Shown here piece after piece: positions 36,841-50,455 of a DNA stretch of 64,000 nt (the first letter of the stretch is position 1; each line of letters opens with the position of its first letter). The stretch covers positions 1 through 64,000 of the forward strand of contig PUQB01000224.1 of NCBI GenBank assembly GCA_003024785.1, in the 5' to 3' direction. The translations under genes and the position numbers were made by a program. A model generated the notes under the pieces. The model was not told the origin of the DNA. It saw only the letters and a program-made list of their open reading frames with translations, and ran no database searches. The stretch is from Selaginella tamariscina. Lineage: Eukaryota; Streptophyta; Lycopodiopsida; Selaginellales; Selaginellaceae.

Positions 36841-38480
36841 TAGAGAGTCGATCCCTTATGTCATCACAAGGAGGAGACTTGTGGACAAGAAACTACAATA
36901 AGATCATAAAGAAATACGCTCTCTCCTTACCTTATTAATGAAACCCGGAAGCCACTTCTAATTCTTGTGTTGTTGTATTGTTGTTGAAACAAGTCATCAT
37001 TCCACTCATGCTCTACAATGTCATTAACTTCATAACTCTAGCTACCTTTAACATTTGTGTCCTTCTCAGCATCGCTCTCAAGTAACTTAGGTTCATAGTT
37101 GTCATTGCATGTTAAAGCATTCCCATTCCAAAGTGTTTCATTGCAAAACATGAACACTAGTCTCTTTGCTTGATTTGTCATCAGTCAATTGTTGTTCTTG
37201 GAATGTATGAACTTGTAAGAACTCCAATTCCATTCTAAAGCACTATTACTAGCAACTTGAGAGAACAATAAAGTTTTGTAGAAGTGCCTCTCTCATTGCT
37301 TGTGGAACTTACTTTTTGGCTTGAGGAGTTGGAAGACTAACACTATCAATTAGGGTCCCCAACTTGACTAGAATTGTGACGCCTCCATATCTCCATGCAC
37401 ACCTATTCAATTGCTCCATCAATTGCACCTCAACAGAGGGGATCATTCCAATGTCCATGCCTGAACCAATAATCATCAAACGCCTGCTCACATTCCATTT
37501 GACTTGCATCATTTATGAAGTACCTATAAATGCAGATCGTGAGGTATGCAAAGGGCTTCTCACTCCAGTTCAACATCCTTAGAACATTTCAATACTTTGG
37601 ATTCAAGCAATACTCGGCACCAAAGATTGTAGAACTATGTGTGTTCCTCTTGTTTGTTGCAATCTCCACTAGGTCATGTCATTGTTCACTAGTCAACAAG
37701 GATGAAGCCACCTCTAGTATCCTGTTATCATGCTACAAAGCTTCAATGTTTCCAAGCCATGTCACATAAACCTTTTCGAGAGTCGGTGATTTGTAATCAA
37801 ACATGTGGATTGCAATGTAAAACAACCTCCAAAGTGAAAGAAGAGTATCTAGGTCCCGTTAAAAGATGTCCTCCATGATTGTAGCCTTTGCAAAGACACT
37901 TGAAAAGTGGTGGAGTTATGTGTTTCCATTCTTGAAACTTTGCACAATTTAGAGTAGAATGAATTAAAGACTTCATCTATTGTAGATGATAGAGACAAAT
38001 TTAGTTTTTGCAAAGTGAGTCTTTACATGCATTCTTCTTTGTTTGTTGCTCCTTGTAAATCATAAGAACTTGTGGATGTGTCACGATGTATTTGTAGATT
38101 TAATGCCCTTTATCAACAATTTTAGATATGTAAGGCAACCGATTCCCTGCACTCAACACAAGGTTCAATACATGGCACTAGCACCCAAAGCTCCAATGCA
38201 AGGGTACATGCTCTTGATCAATTACCTAACAATTTTGCAACTTGACACATTATTAAATTTGACATAGAAGATCTTTTAAGTTTCTTGGTTCAAGTTGATC
38301 TCTTTGATGTACTTACAGATTCGCTCAATGATATATCTCTTGCCATGTCAAAAGTTAATGTTAGTTCTCAAAAGTCAGAATAATCATGCTATCATCTGTT
38401 GGAAAGCTATTGTAAAACATAGCCTTTTGTTTAATTACATTTCATAGTTCCTCAATCAAATCAAAATGATCTTCTACAGT
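36841..38480 (-). pseudogene. hAT-family transposase remnant
   Basis: Read on the - strand, 37263-37191 gives VASNSALEWNWSSYKFIHSK, the hAT C-terminal dimerisation signature (usual form S-S-S-x-x-E-R-N-W-S-x-x-x-x-I-H-S-K). Upstream, MFDYKSPTLEKVYVTWLG (about 37800-37745) resembles the block where hAT proteins have the PxMGxxY region. Frames are broken by many stops and shifts. Terminal inverted repeats and an 8-bp target duplication were not found by eye, so ends are approximate. Confidence 0.65.
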
Positions 38481-38884
38481 GACACCATTCTGCACAAAAC
38501 CCCAAATGATTAGTCCTAATTCATTAGTATATTTTAAATACTTTAAATGAAGTGTGTTAAAAGGGCTGAGTAAGGGTACATTTGTATATTGAAATGTTCA
38601 TATGAGCAATTTCATAATTCTAAATTATAAAGGGAAATTTGTAAATTTATCAAATTTGAAGGGTATATACATAATTATCCCTAAAGATAACTCAATTTTA
38701 CTTTACAAAATAATAGTGCTAAGTTTTATGGGCATCAAATTAGTCGATAATATTTAACTGGCTCACATGGTTAACTGTTAACCTAACTTAATGATATATA
38801 AAGAAAATTGGATTAAGGAAGATTCAATTACAAAATAATTAATTTCATTGAGTTAAAATTAACATAATTGACAATTAGTATGAA
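38481..38884. other. AT-rich spacer
   Basis: AT-rich DNA without recognised features, ending in the ATGAA target site at 38880-38884. Confidence 0.5.
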
Positions 38885-40584
38885 TGTTAGAGCTTTAACC
38901 AAAGGGCCAACACGTGGCTGTCAAGTGGCCATTTGATGTCATCACCCTATATGAGCAACGCTAAGTCTTCTAAGATAACCCTAAGAGTCTGACTCAGGGG
39001 CCCAATTAGGCAAAAGACTTAAGAGTCCTACCTAAATCCCCTAGAATGACCATCCCTTGAACCCTAGAGGATGACCCGAGTAGATTTAGGATCCTGTCCC
39101 AATAAACCTATACAGGCTCATGCCCTAACCCCACAAAGGAGATGTGTCTCACACTACCCCATGACAGAGCTAGGCATTGTCACTTACCCCTTGAGGAATC
39201 ATCCTCATCTGGGAATATAACCCCTTTAGGGCGACAAGGGGTACCTTGAACCACGACTAACCCTTAAGGGTTTGGGTGGCCAAGTCATACCCTAAACCTA
39301 GGGCTAAGTACTTATGAGACATAAGTTGTGCACTGTAGGTGGACACGAGTGTTCTACTAAGCAAACTCCCTAAGGCTAGGTTTGGAAAACCCTAAGTACA
39401 TGACCTTGCAAGTGCTTCACAAAAAGGCTCTTGCTAACAAGTTTAGGTTGTTCACCCTTGGATTCCAAGGAGGACACTCCCCTAGCCAAGTGTGCATAAG
39501 CACACCTAGTTACGAGATCTAACCTCCCTTGGCCAAGGCTTAGCACCCTAGCGCGAGCACAAACATGCCTGTTTGTTAGAGTATCTAATCCCTTGGTGAC
39601 AAGCCATGACATAACCCAAAGGGCGTGCCTCAGGCATTGTACTGTGTGACGTTTAGCCCAGTGTCACATCTCCATGTGACACTGCCTTCCCCAATGTGGG
39701 CTATCATGCCATAGCCCTTAGATTCAAGAGATGCACCAAGTGCCACAAACATGGCTCCTAAATGCCAACTCTAGAACCCCTTAGTGAACCCTCAGGAACT
39801 GGTAATGTGAACTTGTCAAACAAGATTCCACACCCACAATTGGTCAAGGACACGGATGTGCCTTGCTTGGCTATGAGTGTTACACCTAGCTTGACGTGGA
39901 GGAGGAGGCTGGAGACAAGCCTCAACCTCTATCTCTTGGAACGTACATCCCAACAAGACCTCCCAGGCATGGATTCGCCAATGTTAAGGGTAAGCTATCC
40001 CGAAGGTGGGACGTACCCCTGTCATTTAAAAGTTAGGGCGGCACAATAAAGGTTGTGCCTTGATGACACAAGCTAGAGCTTGCACCGGGAGAAAATCCTA
40101 CCTTATTTATGTGATGGAGCCCCCCCCTCCCCTCTTTTCCTGAATGTGTATGTGGGCTGGCATGAATTTAGCTAGTCCTTATTAAATTAATGAGAGAGTG
40201 TTTAACTTAGCCTAACTCTAACCCTAAAACCCTATCCAAGGAGGTGGGGGTTTTTAGGGCATGGGTTAGGGCAACCCTAGGGTTAGGTCAATCCTAGGGC
40301 CCTAGGGGTGTTCCTAATCCTACTAAACACGCCAAACTCATCTACATTAACCAATCAGCTTAATTGGGATGTCAAAATTGGGGGTGGGTTTTTAAAAGGT
40401 AAGTTCTAGCTTCGCTTAGAGTTTCTTATAATACCTAATGACACCCGGCCGAACCATCACCAGATACCCAAGTGCACTAAGCGGGCTTGTTTCCTACTAC
40501 ATCTAAGGTCCATCAACATAGTACAATAAGTAACAACAGTCAACGTCCAAAGTAAAGGGTCAAGTCATAGTAAAAATTATGATA
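38885..40584 (+). mobile_element. Solo LTR, copy 5, with perfect 5-bp target duplication
   Basis: Begins TGTTAGAGCTTTAACC; ends with hairpin CATAGTAAAAATTATG then ATA, a decayed ACA (1,700 bp). ATGAA at 38880-38884 and 40585-40589. Co-linear with copy 3, including the C homopolymer near 40120 and CCCTAA-like motifs near 40205-40300. Confidence 0.86.
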
Positions 40585-40772
40585 ATGAAGACAATATCCT
40601 CAGTTATATCTTAACTAAAAGGCTTAACCGGATAGTGAGAAGACACCTTATATGTTATAAATTGTAAATAAGATTGTAAGATTCCTCATATATATATATA
40701 TATGTACTGTTTTTATGTGTTGGCATGTACAAGACATAAGACGCCAAGTTATTCTATTATAATGAGAAACCT
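40585..40772. other. Short spacer
   Basis: AT-rich, with a (TA)n run near 40690-40702. No gene. Confidence 0.5.
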
Positions 40773-40874
40773 TGTCAATGTTTTTACCCAAAGGGCTCAT
40801 ACATGGTTGCCAAGTGGCCATTCAGTGTTAACACCTTATGTGAGCAACGTTAAATCTTCCAAGATGACCCTGAA

Positions 40875-41254
40875 TGTCATGACCTTGTGCAAAGGGCAAA
40901 ACCTTTAGAACAAGGGCGGAACCTTCGAGCTAAAAGGAGAAGATTGTATTCAAGAGAGAAATTAATACAAAATGAAACATAAGGCCGAAGACTGGTGTTG
41001 AATGATTCTGAGAAACTTGGAACTAGAACCCTGTTTATATATCTGAGGTCCTGAGAATTGTGTGGTCCACAACTGGTCTGGAATGTGTGGTCCACAACTG
41101 GTTTGGAACATGCATATAAATATACGACTTGCTATTGATGGTGTAATTTAGCATCCAGGATCATACGGACAAGTTTCTAACACATATGTGTGTTAGCAGA
41201 AAGGTCTCGGGTTCAAGTCTTGTGAAAGGCAAAAAATAACTCATGATCTTTACA
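40875..41254 (-). repeat. LTR of element A, left (3' in element sense)
   Basis: TGTCATGACCTTGTGC to ATGATCTTTACA. An internal 24-bp-spaced repeat TGTGGTCCACAACTGGT is present twice (near 41060 and 41085). The adjoining CTATCCCCCTCTTCG at 41255-41269 is the polypurine tract on the - strand. Confidence 0.88.
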
Positions 41255-41442
41255 CTATCCCCCTCTTCGATGACGAGCACTATGCGTCACTAGTCTAGGT
41301 TTTAGAAGTCGGTCGGGTTTAGAAGGAGCATGATAAGGCTCCAACAAAGAAAACATGGAACATGGGATGGATCCGAATGGAAGAAACATGGAACATGGGA
41401 TGGATCTGGATGGTTAGTGGAAGCTTGAGACGAAACGTCACA

Positions 41443-42195
41443 TCAGAGAGTCTCTCGATGATGTGAAATGGGCCAACTTGTCATAGGGACATCAGCAGCT
41501 TGTTGTTGCAAATCCCAAGCGCGTTGAAGATGATGCTGCACTTCTTCATGGACCTGTTGAAGATGCTCAACACGATCATCGGCAGTAGTGGTAAGGCCAA
41601 GAACCATGGGCAAGTTGTAGAACCAGCGAGTCTGAACACTAGAAAACACGAAAAATGGTATGGATGAGTGTGCCGTGTTGTTGTACGTGAACTCGGCAGC
41701 AGGAAGGAGATTGACCCAATCATCTTGCAGATGAGAAATGAAACACCAGAGATATTGTTCTAGAGTCTGAATTGTGCACTCTATTTGGCCATCTGTTTCA
41801 GGATGATGTGCAGTAGACAGCTTCTTAGTGATAAGTAGTCGATCTAGGAATCTCCGCCAGAATGTTGAAGTGAACTGGGGACCTCGATCAGTGATAAGTT
41901 CATTAGAAAGACCATGAAGATGGAACACCTCCTGGTACACCAGATCTACAGCATCAGGACCCAAACATGTCTTGTTGCAAGGAACAAAGTGCGCCATCTT
42001 AAAGAACCGATCAACAATGACTAGGATACCATCAAACCCTCTAGAAGGCGGTAAATAAGTGAGGAAATCTATGGTGATGGAGGACCATGGATGCTGAGCA
42101 ATAGGAAGAGGCTGTAGTAGTCCAACCGGTCGATGACGAGGAAGCTTTGTAAGCTGGCATGTGTCACAAGATCGCACAAATTTCTCAACATACAT
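41443..42195 (-). pseudogene. Integrase region of element A
   Basis: 250-codon open frame. Zinc-domain cysteines in RSCDTCQLTKLP, then DDE core: ITIDFLTYLPPSRGFDGILV, ELITDRGPQFTSTFWRRF and HPETDGQIECTIQTLEQYL. The usual R after the catalytic E is replaced (IECT). Followed at 41300-41440 by a decayed IHPMFHVS-type C-terminal motif. Confidence 0.85.
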
Positions 42196-42294
42196 GTGAA
42201 GCCGAGGCCACTAGAACACCCACAGTACTAGCTCGATCGTCTTCTGAATGCCAAAATGTCCCACAGCTATGTTGTCATGGCAATGTTGGACAAC

Positions 42295-43282
42295 TCACAA
42301 CCTCAATTCTCCGTCCGGAACATAGATTTGGATGTGCAACCCATTATAAAGATGGAAAGCAGCATAATCTCGTAGTTGTGACCTTAAAGACAATGGCTGA
42401 ACTCGTCGAACATGTGCAAGGACATCACGAGCAAACTCGTCTTGAGGAAGACTTTCTCGGATTAAATCCAAAAACGAAGTGTCAGCTGGAGCAGAAGAAC
42501 GGGAAAGTGCATTCATCAACAATTAGTCAGAGCTCAGAATGACTTGTTCTTGTTGATCAAATGGGATTTCACCTGGTATCAACTTTGCCATTTAGACGAC
42601 CGGGACGATGAATAATCACGTATTAGAACCGGGACAAAGACTGTGCCCATCGCACCTGATGTTGCCTAGTACTAGAGGTTCTTGTGATCACAATACACCT
42701 TAACCACATGCGGGGACCTTTAAGGAATCTGTGCCACTCCTCAAAGGCATCGACGATCGCCAATAGCTCCTTTGTAGACATTGTAGTTGATCTCAGGTGC
42801 AGTGAACTTGCGGGAATGGAAAGCAATGGAATGGAAAAGATGATCTGGACCTTCTTGGGACAACACTCCACTAATAGAGAAGTCAGAGGCATTAGCTTCC
42901 ACAAAATATGGCTTCGCAGGGTCAGGATGGATAAGAACAGGTGCCGAGGTGAATGCCTTCTTTAGGAACTCGAACGCCTCCTCAGTTTCAGAGGACCAGA
43001 CAAATGGAACATCCTTGCCAATCAACTTCGTCAATGGCAATGCAATCTTGGAGAATCCCGAATGAAACATTGATAGAAGTTCATAAACCTGAGGAAACAT
43101 CGAACGTCACGAACATTTGATGGTCTCTCCCATTCCAATACAGTCCGGGCTTTTATAGGATCCATGTGAACACCTTCAGCTGAAACGATGTACCCCAGGA
43201 ACTCGATAGATTGCTGATTAAAAGAGCACTTCTCCAACTTGGCAAACAGGTGGTGCTTTCAAAGCTTCTCCAAGACTAACCG
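42295..43282 (-). pseudogene. RT end and RNase H of element A
   Basis: LEKCSFNQQSIEFLGYIVSA follows the RT core, then FVWSSETEEAFEFLKKAF and the RNase H entry PYFVEANASDFSISGVLSQE. Several stops and shifts. The first base right of 43287 is the insertion point of element B; the interrupted RT continues at 53433. Confidence 0.8.
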
Positions 43283-43287
43283 TACAT

Positions 43288-43970
43288 GTGGTTGATGGTG
43301 GCCCGACACCGTCACACAGCCAGCTGGCGGGACATCCACCAGCGTGGACAAGCGACAGGACGAAGTGCTAGATAAGGGAGGTACTTCAGGTACAAATTGA
43401 TGGCAACCGATGTCAGGCGGCGGCGTAACCAGGTGTAGATCCGATCGTCCGGACCAACTACTCAGGGTACGAAGGACAGCACGCGTGGGGAGGCACATAA
43501 ATGTGGTAGGTAGGACTCTATCACCAGGCGGCAAACCACACATGTACCTAGGGTCTAGCGGTAGGTAACCCACTATATAAGCCGGAAGGCGAGTAGTGGG
43601 TCGGGGTCTTTTTAAAGTCAGGTCTACGTCTTATATCTTGCTCCACTGTTGGAGATAGTTTGTACTCAGACAGGCAATATATATATATATCCATTTTCCT
43701 TCTATTCACCTTACAAGCGGGCATCCCACTTGCCCGACTCCTGGGCCCCGCAACACTCTCTGCCCAGTTATCTTAGTAGAACTCCCCCTTACCTGTACAC
43801 GGGCCCTCGCGGCGTCCGGGTAGAGGCCATCCAATACCTTCCATTACTCCTGAGGTAAGGCCTGGCTTGCCGGCCAAACCCCCAGGGTTGGACGCTCTCA
43901 ACAACGTCCTAGCGACCACTGCAGCTTCCTGAGAAGCACCACATCTGGCTTGCAGAGTCCCCGACGACCA
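43288..43970 (+). repeat. 5' LTR of element B
   Basis: TGGTTGATGGTGGCCCGACA to CCCCGACGACCA. Contains the TATA-like CCACTATATAAGCCGG near 43570 and a short (TA)n at about 43679-43692. Confidence 0.9.
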
Positions 43971-44326
43971 TTTTGGCGACCATGGAGGGATAGAATAGTA
44001 CACACAGATGGAGTTCACTGTAGCAAGTAGAGTGGCAGCCTGACGAAGAGCCGGGATTAACTCATTTGAATAAATAGAGATTGACGAGCAACAGCTGGCT
44101 AGGAGAATGCGACGGGCCGGCCGAGGGAGATTAATGGAAGGCGGCGAGGCACCTGGTTGCCGCAATCGCCCCTGCCTCACCTACCCGAGGGAACGACGAT
44201 AATGCCGCATGGCCGAATCTCTGAGCAGCGGTAAACTCGGCACACCAGCGGCAGAGGCAGTCGCATGCCGCTATCGACAAAGAAGGATATGAAGGAACCG
44301 CAGCACGTTCGGACGACAATCCAGGC

Positions 44327-46290
44327 ATGGCAGCATGCGGGTATGAACAGCACCCGGACAGGCGACTTCGCCCGACAGTAACCTATGATGCAGAGTGGGA
44401 TGGATGGCAAGACGACGAAAGCCTCAACGTAGGTGAAAGTGACAGCCATGAAGAGCCCCCATACCAACGAGCAGAACCAGTGTTTGACGAGTACCCCCGA
44501 AGGAGGAAACCTCGCCCAGGACAACCCCAGGAAAGGGCAGGCCTGCGACGGAGGCAAGAATCTCGAGGGGGCGAAAGCAACACGGATAGCGACGGGGGAC
44601 GTGAGCCAGAAGCCCAGCGTGACCAGTGCCACGATGGAGGTAAGATAGGAAACCCAGGGCCATCGTCACCCATCAGGGTGACGGGGGGCCCGTGTCTGCC
44701 CGGAAAAGGGGAGGAAGAGCCTCATCCGGAAGGCCCCCGTAGGGAGGGGCATCGATTGCCAACAAGGCAACCTCTGCACAGGAGTTCAGCCGATCGGATG
44801 ATGCAACAGGTCAGGGTGGTTACCAGGATGAGAACCCAAGGCTTCGGAAGGCCGGGGTACACATGGGACGACTGCCTACGCGAAGGCGACTGGACGTCGA
44901 CGAGCTGACGGACTGGGAGGAGGCACCAGAAAGAGGGCCGCACATGGCTACCTTGGAGAAGGGACGAGAGGAATTCGTCCAAGGGCAGGAGAGATTCGCC
45001 CGAGCGACTAGTATCGCACAGCCCCACGAGGAAATCCGCCAGGGCACACGGCAGAGCCGCAACCATCACCAGACGGGGGGATACCGTCTCGGGGGAGGAG
45101 GAATCGCCCCATCGATCACGACCGTCTAGACGTCGCGGGGGGATTCCGCGCACAGTCATACAAAACTACTCGCTGGAGGAGGGAAAACCGTCCAGCCAAG
45201 GTAAGCCGCGCCACCAGCCGTCAGGTTGGTCCCGTGGTGGGGGCCCCCAAGGGACAGTCGGAGGAGCCCGTCCTCGTCACCCACCCTCAACGGAGGGAAG
45301 GCCGTGAGGAAGAGAAAGGTCCCGCAGAATACCAGGACGTGGACTACACCACGTCTGAAGCGGAGGGTCCGGATCGGAACACTCTCAGGCACAACGGGAC
45401 GCCATGGGAACCGACCCGGTCACCTTATTAGCCGCACGCTCAATCGGATGCAGGAGAGCACCGTAACAGTGCCCTTACCCGCGTTCCGTGGAGCGAAGGG
45501 GGAAGACGCAGACCAACACGTACACAAGTTCGAACAGGTGTGCGAACTTCGAGTGTGAGCGACAATCACAAGAAGTTGAGTGCCTTCGCATGCACTCTGG
45601 ACAAGAAGGCACACGCCTGGTGGATGCGATTCCACGAGGCAAACGAAGGAGCCCGCTGGGAAACCGACGAAGGGCGTTTCTGGATACCTTCCGAAAAGAG
45701 TGAAGAGGAGGTGATCCACAAGCTAACGAGCTTGAAAAAAAACAGGAGAGTCGGTCGACGAGTACACGGTCCGCATGCTGGGGTATATCGCCGGCTAAGA
45801 GACCCCAGTTGACCTGACCAAGAAAATGTGGTACCGAAAGGGACTGTGGCTGAGATCCGCAAGTGGATCGGCTTAGATGACGACCGGACGTTCGACAAGT
45901 TACTCCGGTACGCCAAGAAGGCCAAAAAGCGGGAAGCTGAAAGATGCCAAGAAAGGAAGGCGAGGACAAACTAGACGCAGAAGGGCCAACGACACCACCA
46001 TAGACGAGGACGACCTCTCGGACGTCCCCAATCCGACCTGGAGGGAGAGACAGGGGGACCAGGGAGCACGAGCAATCCCAACGAAGGGAGACTTAAAGCG
46101 GTCACAAAGCAGGAAGACTGGCGGCGACCCTTGCTCAGTTAGGATACACAGCGCGCAAGGATAGATATTGCAAAGTATGTAATGTCCATGGATCCCACAA
46201 CACATATGACTGTTACCAGCTAACCAAGCTCCTAAGCAACACGCCACCCCAGGCCGGCGCCTGGGCCGTTGAGCGATAGGAGGTGGATCA
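44327..46290 (+). pseudogene. gag region of element B
   Basis: Open stretches in shifting frames. The Ty3 gag core reads PLPAFRGAKGEDADQHVHKF, then (new frame) KKLSAFACTLDKKAHAWWMR and WIPSEKSEEEVIHKL. Upstream is a charged, Arg-rich 5' region (44327-45430). No zinc knuckle was confirmed. Confidence 0.7.
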
Positions 46291-47029
46291 CCTAGGGGAC
46301 CGACGGTATTGGGGGCCGTAGTGGTGGCCAGCCCCACCGTAGATCGCGGTCAAGAGACCACAACCAGAGGTCGCGTTCCTAGGAGCGACAACAAAACTGA
46401 CCAAGGTACGATGACAAAGAATAGACGGTCGGAACGTGGGAGTTGATATGCACGCTGTGCAGCAAACACCATCCACTGTACTGATGCCCCTGGATCGCGA
46501 TGCTCAAACCCATGCTGGAAGCACATGTACCAAAAGCCACAGGGGTGGCCGAAGGACCAACCCTAGCCACAACAACACTAGGTTTTACACCGTAGGCCCA
46601 CCATGTAGAAACGTCAACCCTCGAGCTGCAATGCGGGGCAATCACGAGATCCCAAGCCAACAGACCAGATGACCAGTCAACTTGGAGGAGGAAGACAACG
46701 GGGAGTCCAATGAAGAGGAAGTGACAACTGAGCCAGGCCAGGCCAGTGGGAGCAAAAACGTGTTGAAGTGGAGGCCAGTGGGAGCAAAAACGTGTTGAAG
46801 TGGAAGCAGCTGCAGAATAGGTAAGACTGGCACAAGGCGCAAAGGCCAGGGGCAACAACGAGGATGCATGAGGCCCTTGCTGGGAAGATGTGAGAAACCC
46901 ATGTGTCGGTAACCTTAGGGGAATTGCTACGTTTATCCCCAGGGCTGTATGAAGTCCTCACCAGAGAACTGCACGGGGCAACAGTCATGGCCCAAGGGTC
47001 GCAACAACAACGGTAAACTTTGTGGACGA

Positions 47030-50000
47030 TGTACCAGCCATACCCGTTCAGATGGCAGGCCATACAGTCCACAACGTAATCATAGATGGGGGATCAGGCG
47101 TGAAATCATGTCCACATAACTCCATCAACAACTGGGAATGCCACCCCTAGAGCCCTCACCCTTCCTCATACACATGGCGAACCAAACCAAGGTGGTCGAC
47201 ATGCACACAAAAGGAGGGTTCAACTTACTCCTGGGCTGGACGTGGCTGGGGCGCAAGGGTACAACACGATTGGGAGAAGCAGCGGATTCAGTTTCCCATC
47301 AAGGAGGGGGTCGTATCTGTCACTACAAGACAAGTCCTGGCACCACCCTTAGAGTCTCGACCCCAAGAATACCATCCCCCGGACTGGGGGGAGGGCTGGA
47401 TGATGAGGAAGAAGCGGCCATCCTAGCATGTTTGCCAGAGCTATTCGTCATAGGAGAGGTGGATCCTCGACAAGAAGTACGAGAGTTGGTCGCTACGTAC
47501 CTAATGACTCGGTTAGAAACCGGTGCAAACACTCCGGAAGCTCAAATCCCAAGTGGCTTGTTCTGTGGAAGGAAATGAGGAGTCTAGCCCCCTCGGCCCA
47601 GGAAGAGTACCGTAGCAAACCAATGTATGGGTGGAACATAACTCCCGAAGCAGCGGTCAAGCAGGTCAACATAGGCACCAACGAAAACCCCCGACTAGTA
47701 AATATTAATGCTCACATCGGAGCACAGAGCTAGGAAGTAGATTACCGACTGTCTCCGAAGATATAGAGAGATATTCGCCTAGACCTATCACGACCTAAGG
47801 GGGTACTACCGGAATTGTGCCAGCACCGAATTAAACTAAAACCCGACACTCGACCCAGCCGGCAACAACGCTACCGCATCAACCCAACTACGCCCGAAAA
47901 GCCAAACAAGAGATCGACAAGTGGCTCGAAGCGGACTTCGTCTACCCCATTGAGAATCCGGAATGGCTGTCACCAATTGTGATCGTGCCAAAGAAAGACG
48001 GCCGGCTGAGGATCTGCGTAGATTACCGAAGGCTGAATGCCGCCACGGAGAAGGACCCGTTCCCTATTCCATTCACAAGGCCATTCTAGAAGACGTGCGG
48101 GCCACGAGATGTACTCGTTCATGGATGGCTTCAGTGGATACAATCAGGTGACGATCACAGTGGACGACCAAGCCAAAATGCATTCATCACGGATTGGGGA
48201 GCTTACGCCTTCAGAGTTATGCCGTTCGGACTCTGCAACGCTCCAGCCACGTTTCAAAGGTTGGTCCAACGGGTGTTCCCGGACAACCTCACAGATTTTG
48301 TCCGGCATTCCTGGACGACTTCACAGCTTACGGACTAGCGGAAGACCATGTGACGCGCCTGGAATGGGTATTCCGGCGCTGCCAGGAATATGGGATATCT
48401 CTTAACCCCTCAAAGTGCGTATTTGGCATGACCGCGGGGAAGTTGCTAGGGCACATCGTTTCCAAGGAAGGCATCACGGTGGACCCAGGTTCAGTAGAGC
48501 ACTGCCGAAATGCCTCCTCCACAGAACGTCACGGAACTCCGAAGATTCCTGGGGAAAGCAGGGTTCTATCGTAAGTTTATCCGGAAGTATGCTGATAGGG
48601 CCCAACCAATGACTGAATTACTCACCAAGGGAGCTCCATACAATGGACCACCCACTGGCAGGCAACCTTTGAAGACATAAAGCGCCAACTGGTGGAAGCA
48701 CCATCCTCATTCCACCGGATTGGAACCGCCAGTTCCACCTAGACGGATGGCTCAAGCATAGTGGCGGGCAGTCCTGTCTCAGGAGGACGACGAGAGCATG
48801 CTCCACCCATAGCATACGGAAGTCGACTCATGACGCTGCCGAACACAACTACTCGGCGACCGACAAAGAATGCATGGCAGTCATTTACGGGTATCCAAGT
48901 TTCGCCACTACCTTCTGGGTAACCATTCATATACGTCATAGATCACCACCCTGCTGTACCTCGTGAACAAACCACAGCTCACCGGGAGGCCGCGCGGATA
49001 CTCCTCTTGCAGGAGTTCAAGTTTACTGTAATCCATAAGGTAGGTAAATGCACGTATCACCAGACCTCTCTCCCGAATAACGAGCGGCGAACCAGCGGAA
49101 ACCGCCGATCTGCTCGACATACCAGACTGACCTTTTCGGACAATGTTGACCAAGGCACAGTACCACAAACCACCGAACCAAGGACCGCTCGGACGTCCCA
49201 GAGTGGCAATGACCAATACGGCACTACCTCATCAGCGGGTTACACAGCCTCTCCGGCACATCGGTGACACATCGATAGAGCCTGGCTCGGAGGTGTTTAC
49301 CGTTCCAGCTGATCGGGGATCAGCTCTACAAGCGAGGGAGGGATGACATACTCCGGAGATGCCCACTGACCTGGGAAATCCCCGAGATTGTCGAGGCAGC
49401 TCACACAACCGGGGCAGGACACTTCGGGGAGACAAAACGGCCAGGAAGATCCTACAGACTGGACTCTGGTGGCCAACAATCTTCCGGGACCCACCAAGGT
49501 AGCAAGGAGCTGTACCGATTGTCAACGAATAGGCAAACCCACGGCAGGCCAAGGCATGGAGTACCACCCCTCGGCAGGAATGGCGGCATTTGAGAAGTGG
49601 GGCCTGGACTTTGTAGGACCTATCAACCCAAAGGCCCACACAACACACTCTAGGTACATAGTAGTGGCAACGGACTACGCCACAAAATGGGTAGAAGGCG
49701 AAGGCACTCAAGGACGAACGGCAGGACAGACAGCAAGGTTCATCTATACAAACATTCTGACACGGTTCGGATGCCCGCTGGAGCTTGTCCGACCAAGGGA
49801 GCCACTTCATCAACGAGACAGTCCGAGAATTGGTCAAGGCATTTGTCATCAAGCATCGCACGTCAACAGCCTACTATCCACAGGGGAATGGACAGGCTGA
49901 GTCCACAAACAAGGTGTGGTCACCATCTTGAGAAGCTCTGCCACAGGGAACCCAGGCGTTGGGAAGAAATGCTACCATCGTGTTATGGGCGTACCGGACA

Positions 50001-50440
50001 ACGTTCAAAACCACAACAGGAACAACACCCTTCCAGCTAGCTTATGGTCTGGAGGCCATCATGCCATGGGAGTTCACCATACCCAGCTTACGACGAGCCT
50101 GGACCACAGGATCACGGACGAACCAGCGGCTGCGGAAAAGACTGGAACAGCTAGCAACTGGACGAAGTACGATTTCTAGCACAGCTACGAGAGAAAATCG
50201 ACAACAGCAGACCAAACAAGCTAGAGACAGGAAAAAGAAACTCCGAGAATATAAACCAGGGCAGTGGGTATGGTGGTTCAAGAAACCACAGGCACTCCGG
50301 AAAGGCAAATTCCGACCAGGGTGGAAAGGACCATATGAGGTGCTAAAAACCTTCGACAATGGCACGATTCTCCTAGGGGCCAATGGGCAGCCGTTGCAAC
50401 AGAAGGTTAACGGCAACCATCTCAAGCCATACGTTCACCC
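47030..50440 (+). pseudogene. pol region of element B
   Basis: Protease-like VIIDGGSG near 47085 and LLLGWTWLG near 47230; RT with EIDKWLEADFVYP, SPIVIVPKKDGRLRICVDYR and VMPFGLCNAPATFQRLVQRV (about 47900-48270), then SLNPSKCVFGMTAGKLLGHI; integrase with FEKWGLDFVGPINPKAHTTH, VVATDYATKWVEGE and ILTRFGCPLELV, with later motifs in shifted frames to 49900; and a C-terminal WKGPYEVLKTFDNG. Multiple frame changes and stops throughout, so non-functional as given. Confidence 0.82.
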
Positions 50441-50455
50441 AACAAGAACACTTGC

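Noticed and set aside
31583-40584. Helitron ends suggested by the 3' terminal hairpin
   Set aside because: Helitrons make no target duplication and end CTRR; these have 5-bp duplications and TG...CA-type termini.
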